Notes under the pieces: generated by a model
Databases searched by the model: none
What the model saw: the letters and a program-made list of their open reading frames with translations, nothing else
Told to the model about the DNA's origin: nothing
DNA from: Holacanthus passer
Taxonomy: Eukaryota; Chordata; Actinopteri; Pomacanthidae
Reading direction: 5' to 3'
Length of the DNA stretch: 64,000 bases
Assembly (NCBI GenBank): GCA_025331565.1
Contig: JAFREQ010000015.1
Location: 372,001 to 436,000, forward strand
Shown here: positions 59,901 to 64,000 of the stretch, piece by piece
Layout: each line of letters begins with the position of its first letter
Numbering within the stretch: the first letter of the stretch is position 1
Position numbers and translations under genes: made by a program

Positions 59901-62900
59901 TGGGCCTGGTTATCGTCTGAGGGAAGTCTGCAAAATGACAACATGTTTTTTTTTTTTTGGTTGACTCGCAGGAAAGATCATTTAGGACCGGGTGTTATTT
60001 TGCGCTAATTGGTTTATTGAACGTCTCGGCGGTAGCTCGTTTAAAAGAGTGATTTAAAGAGTTTCACACTTTTTGATTGCATGCATTTGATTAAGTAAGA
60101 AGAAGATAAATAGGAAGGAGACACTTGAATAAAACTTGTGTCCAGCCCAATTTACACTGCTGGATGAAGTTGTTTTTCACATCTGGTATTAAAGAGATCT
60201 GTCAGAGAGAGAGACGCAAAATCAGCCTTTAAATCCTTCCATTATGTCTTGTAGTCAACGGTTATTCTCTAAATCTGTGATCTGTTAAACACACTTTGAT
60301 CTCTCATGAAGAGAAAATAAGATATGTCATGGAAAGCTCACACTGATGGAGACTACCTGACAGATTTAACTTTCCGAATGCAGCCACTTTTTTTGTTTTC
60401 CTCTGTGAACTTACTACCGCTCATTCTGACACATTTTGATACGGCACTTCCTCTGCGCGCACTTTTTTTATGTTGTTTATCGTCAAGAGGCTCTCATGAC
60501 TTTGTCTGATGCAAGAGAAGTACACACATCAAACTGTGGTCCTTATCGCCATTGGCAGAGCTCTACAGAGGACCTAAAATGCAGTAGGAGTGAATTGAGA
60601 TCAGACTGCTGGAGTTGCATTTGGAGCTGCTCCTGTGCTTGTGCAAACCCTGATTGCACTGAAGGTCAACTTTGTAGTGTACAGGTAGTGTAACAAACAA
60701 GCGTCTGTTTCTGCAGGTACTAACGCTGTCACTACATCTCTCACCTCAAGTCATATCACCACTGTAGTTTCCTCTTCGATGCAGAAGATGCAGGTTAAAA
60801 AGGATAAGATCAGCCTCTACTTCCCGTGCTGTCTATTTCAGCCCAGTTCAACATCACATATCATGGCTGCAAAAACAATTTCCCTGTCAATTATAGACAA
60901 AAAAGTTACTTGGATCTTTCAACATCAGTTTGCCAATTCATAATGCAGAAAGCTATTTTTTATTATCCGTGATCTTCCTTGTGACCACAACTCATTTGAA
61001 AGGCAATAAATCAGCATGACATGATCATACAACACAGCTTGGTTTGTTTGAAGACACACAAGCTTTTTTTTCAGAACTGATGCATGTTTGGCTCAGGTGT
61101 GATCTTTCTCTCTTTTTATCCAAACCTCCGCACACAAAAGCAGCAGCTACCTGAGGGCAAAATGGGATGAGAATTGAAGCTAGCTGAAAGCTGAAACTAA
61201 ACAGAAGTACGCATTATCTTGTCCTTATTTCAATGTGTTTAATTAGCAACTCAAACACAGCAGCAGATAAAACCTACAGCAATACATCAAAGTTGTGGAT
61301 TGTGGTTTTTCTTCTGCTCCAGCAGGACAGTGATTGCAGACACGTAGAGGTATCAAAGATGTCCACAGATATGTTTTAGTGATTGTGGGTTGTTAGATTA
61401 GATAGTGGTGGCTGTTACGAATCATGATCCAGGGTTTGAGCCAGAATGAGCCAGTCGTCCGCATACAATCATGTCCTATCTGCGAAATTATAATCGTAAT
61501 GTAACTTGAGTTCTGAAGCTAATCATATCTATTTGGTTGATACCTGATGTCTGACCAGCAGGTTGTTTTTATAACATAAATGGAAACCTACATGGAAGTC
61601 AACACTAAAAATAATTACACTTTTCAATCATCATTGATGATTAGAATAATGACAAAGTAATTGAAAGTAGAACAGTAATGTGGTTATTCTCACTAAATGT
61701 GAACAGCAAACTGATCTGTATTATAGGCTGACTTAGTTAACATCAATTCTCATATGACCCTATGTATTTTTTTGGGTGGGGGGATACTCATGGGGTGTAC
61801 ATTAACAATAGGGGTGTATTGTTCATAGATGGAAGCCCCCCCCCAGAAAAGTACCAATACACCCTTTGATTCCCTCTCAGACAATCCGGGCTAAACTCTG
61901 ATGACCATCGCTAGACACCGCTGCACCACTTGCTTTTGAGAGTGTGTGTTTGTGCTCAAATCTGCAAGTGCAAGTGGAGACACCTTTGTGAATGTGTGCG
62001 TTCTGTAGTATTCCCAGAGAGCGACTGTGAGACGTCATAGACGTGTTAAATGATAACAGGGTAATTAACTGTGGAAATCTGGATCGGGGGTACATATGTG
62101 GAAATGCCTCAGGTATATAAATATCACTCTCCAGCCAAACTATAAAATCCTATTCTTTATCCCATTTATTAATTTCTTTTCTTTTCTTGCTAAAGTCCTC
62201 TAAATAAAACCACCAGCAACCTTTTTTTTTCATTCTCCAAACCTTTATTTCTGACTCTTTCCTTTGACTCAGGTATCATCCATAGATCCACCTTGAAATA
62301 TGTAGGTTTTTGCTTAAAAAAGCAAGTCAAACTTACTGTACATACAGGGAGACTTGCGCGTGGTCACAGAGAGACAGCTTCCCCTGAGGGTGGGGGAACA
62401 GTGAGGTCTCAGTAAAATGCAATTGCTCTATAGGAGGTGTCGCCGAATACATACCGTCTTTAATTGAACACAATTACCTAATTAAATTAAACACACAAAT
62501 CATCTTCCAACTCAGGAACCATTTTAAATCACACCACACATTAAATAAGTGATAATGCCCCTTCTAACACTCCCAACAATTTGCATGGTGTAGTAAGATA
62601 GACTGAGCATGGTCCCTACTTAACTCAGGTACCATAAAAGACAGCCTGAATCTAGGCTCAGGTCCTTTGGCCCTGCCCAGAACCAGGAAGCACTGTGGTA
62701 AGAAAAAAGGATCATTAGATACAGACAAACTCAAAATCTTCCACATTTAAATCATAAAAAGTTAACTCAAACCATAATCCTTTTGTGTGTGTGTTTTTGT
62801 AACCTATATAACTATTGTAACCTAATATGGGGAAACAATAGCACAGGAAGCTTACTAAGGTGTTAAACGCAGCTCAGTGTGTGCACCCACCAAACTATTA

Positions 62901-64000
62901 ATAGCATGCTACCTGGCTAACATGTGTCGGTGCGGTGTGCTGGTGTGAGGCGTTACCAGTGGCAGGGAAAACGTCACGCACAGTCGGCAATTGTGTGATA
63001 TTAACAAATTCTTGTTCTTCTTGTACTTGTATACACAGTTGTGACACACCTTTATAAAATTCCCGAGGATAGCATAATGAATATGTGGAAGAGATGTGAA
63101 TTATACAGGGAAGTGATGTCACTCATTCAGTCTTCAAGGGTCTTCTTCCTTTGTTATGCTGTCCAAACCACATTTGTACTTTATAATGTTCAAAAATCAT
63201 CATCAAAGGAGAGGAAAGGAAGGGAAAGTAACCTCAAGTGTGTGTGTTTCGCCATAAGCTGAAAGGAAGTTTGTAGTTCTTGTTACACTCCAGTGGACAG
63301 CGTCTCTTACAGACATGGCTGCAGCTGTCAGGAGACGTCGGTTTGAAAGGTTCGTGCTGCTGTCCGTCAAACTGATCCTGTGTGTGTAAATGCATGTGGG
63401 GAACTGTGTGTGCATCCTCCATTTATGTGTGTGTGTGTAAGTGCATGAGTGCCAACTGTCTACGAAGCTGAAGTGCTCTCTTTGGACTGGGAGAGGAGGG
63501 AGGCTGAGAGGCAGCAGCGGCGAGAGGAAGCACAGGAGGGGAAAAGTGCCTCTGGGATAAAACTGAATCACTGTTTCTGTGGGAGCAGAACCAATAACTT
63601 ATATTTTATTGATCTAATATTACGTTTACGGCAGTTTTACAAAATAACGAGCTTGTGATACTTGACACAGAAGCTTTGAGTTTGCAATATTAGATTTCAC
63701 GTTGTCCCTGTCTGTGTATTATAAAGATGTTTGATGGTCGCTGATGAAGCTCATATAAAAATTGTTCATAATAATAAAGTAGATTTTTACCTTAATCTTC
63801 CCTTGCTTTCTTTCAGCAGAGCTCTGTTTCATATTTATACTCTTTCGCACAGTTATGACAGGTACAACTACGGCCTTGCTGTCGGTGAGCAGCTCCATCA
63901 GAGCAGTTAGAATCTGAGAGGATAGCTGAAGGGAAGCTCAGCAGTAATTTTGAAGGAATACGCGAAAGAGCATCTATTTCCCTCAAATTACACCTGCAGG
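56907..64000 (+). other. slc6a9: right end of window, presumed slc6a9 intron
   Basis: No exon encoding the conserved first transmembrane region of the SLC6 family (NWGNQIEF, GLGNVWRFPY) was found on either strand. Mostly AT-rich. 59740-60060 is less AT-rich and could be regulatory. Short frames up to about 122 codons lack domains. The window ends in ordinary sequence. Confidence 0.4.

Noticed and set aside
63800..64000. Start of the shared slc6a9 second exon at the right edge
   Set aside because: No frame here encodes SLC6-like residues. The CAG-containing tracts are not followed by a recognisable transporter sequence.

Overview
The window is vertebrate nuclear DNA and almost certainly comes from a spiny-rayed (percomorph-type) teleost fish. 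It is AT-rich, about 97% non-coding and rich in CA/GT microsatellites. It carries several interspersed repeats I recognise as typical of fish, including the 'GCTGCAACGATTAGTC' MITE, a (CCCTAA)-containing CA element, a fish SINE and an L2/CR1-type LINE. There are no bacterial-style operons, CRISPR arrays, rRNAs or recognisable tRNA genes.

Two genes are supported. At 2.2-4.8 kb on the + strand is a complete three-exon Kruppel-like factor gene (445 aa) with a TATA box, two small introns and a poly(A) signal. Its best match is the KLF2/4/17 subgroup and I call it klf17. At 28.8 kb and 46.35 kb on the + strand lie two short alternative coding first exons, MEEKQFAGIL and MSDSNTIAASTADQ. Both end in a phase-0 GT donor. 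Their lengths and ends resemble the two alternative N-termini of the glycine transporter GlyT1 (SLC6A9), and KLF17 and SLC6A9 are neighbours in human. I therefore read 28.5-64 kb as the 5' part of slc6a9, with the transporter body beyond the right edge. No common second exon was found inside the window.

Layout: 0-2.2 kb is the klf17 upstream flank. 2.2-4.8 kb is klf17. 4.8-28.5 kb is the intergenic stretch; it contains a CCAAT-box cluster with a possible first exon at 17.1-17.24 kb and a duplicated block at 24.6-27.9 kb, one copy of which is interrupted by a MITE. 28.5-46.3 kb is the intron after the first slc6a9 exon, with an antisense LINE fragment at 33.2-34.1 kb. 45.2-46.4 kb is a G/GA-rich promoter/leader in front of the second exon. 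46.4-64 kb is a further long intron containing one more weak first-exon candidate at 56.89 kb.

klf17 would encode a nuclear DNA-binding regulator, while slc6a9 would encode a plasma-membrane Na+/Cl--coupled glycine transporter. Nothing here shows a direct functional link; the shared locus is conserved synteny. The most interesting feature is the multi-promoter architecture of the presumed slc6a9 5' end, together with upstream ORFs in the second leader.
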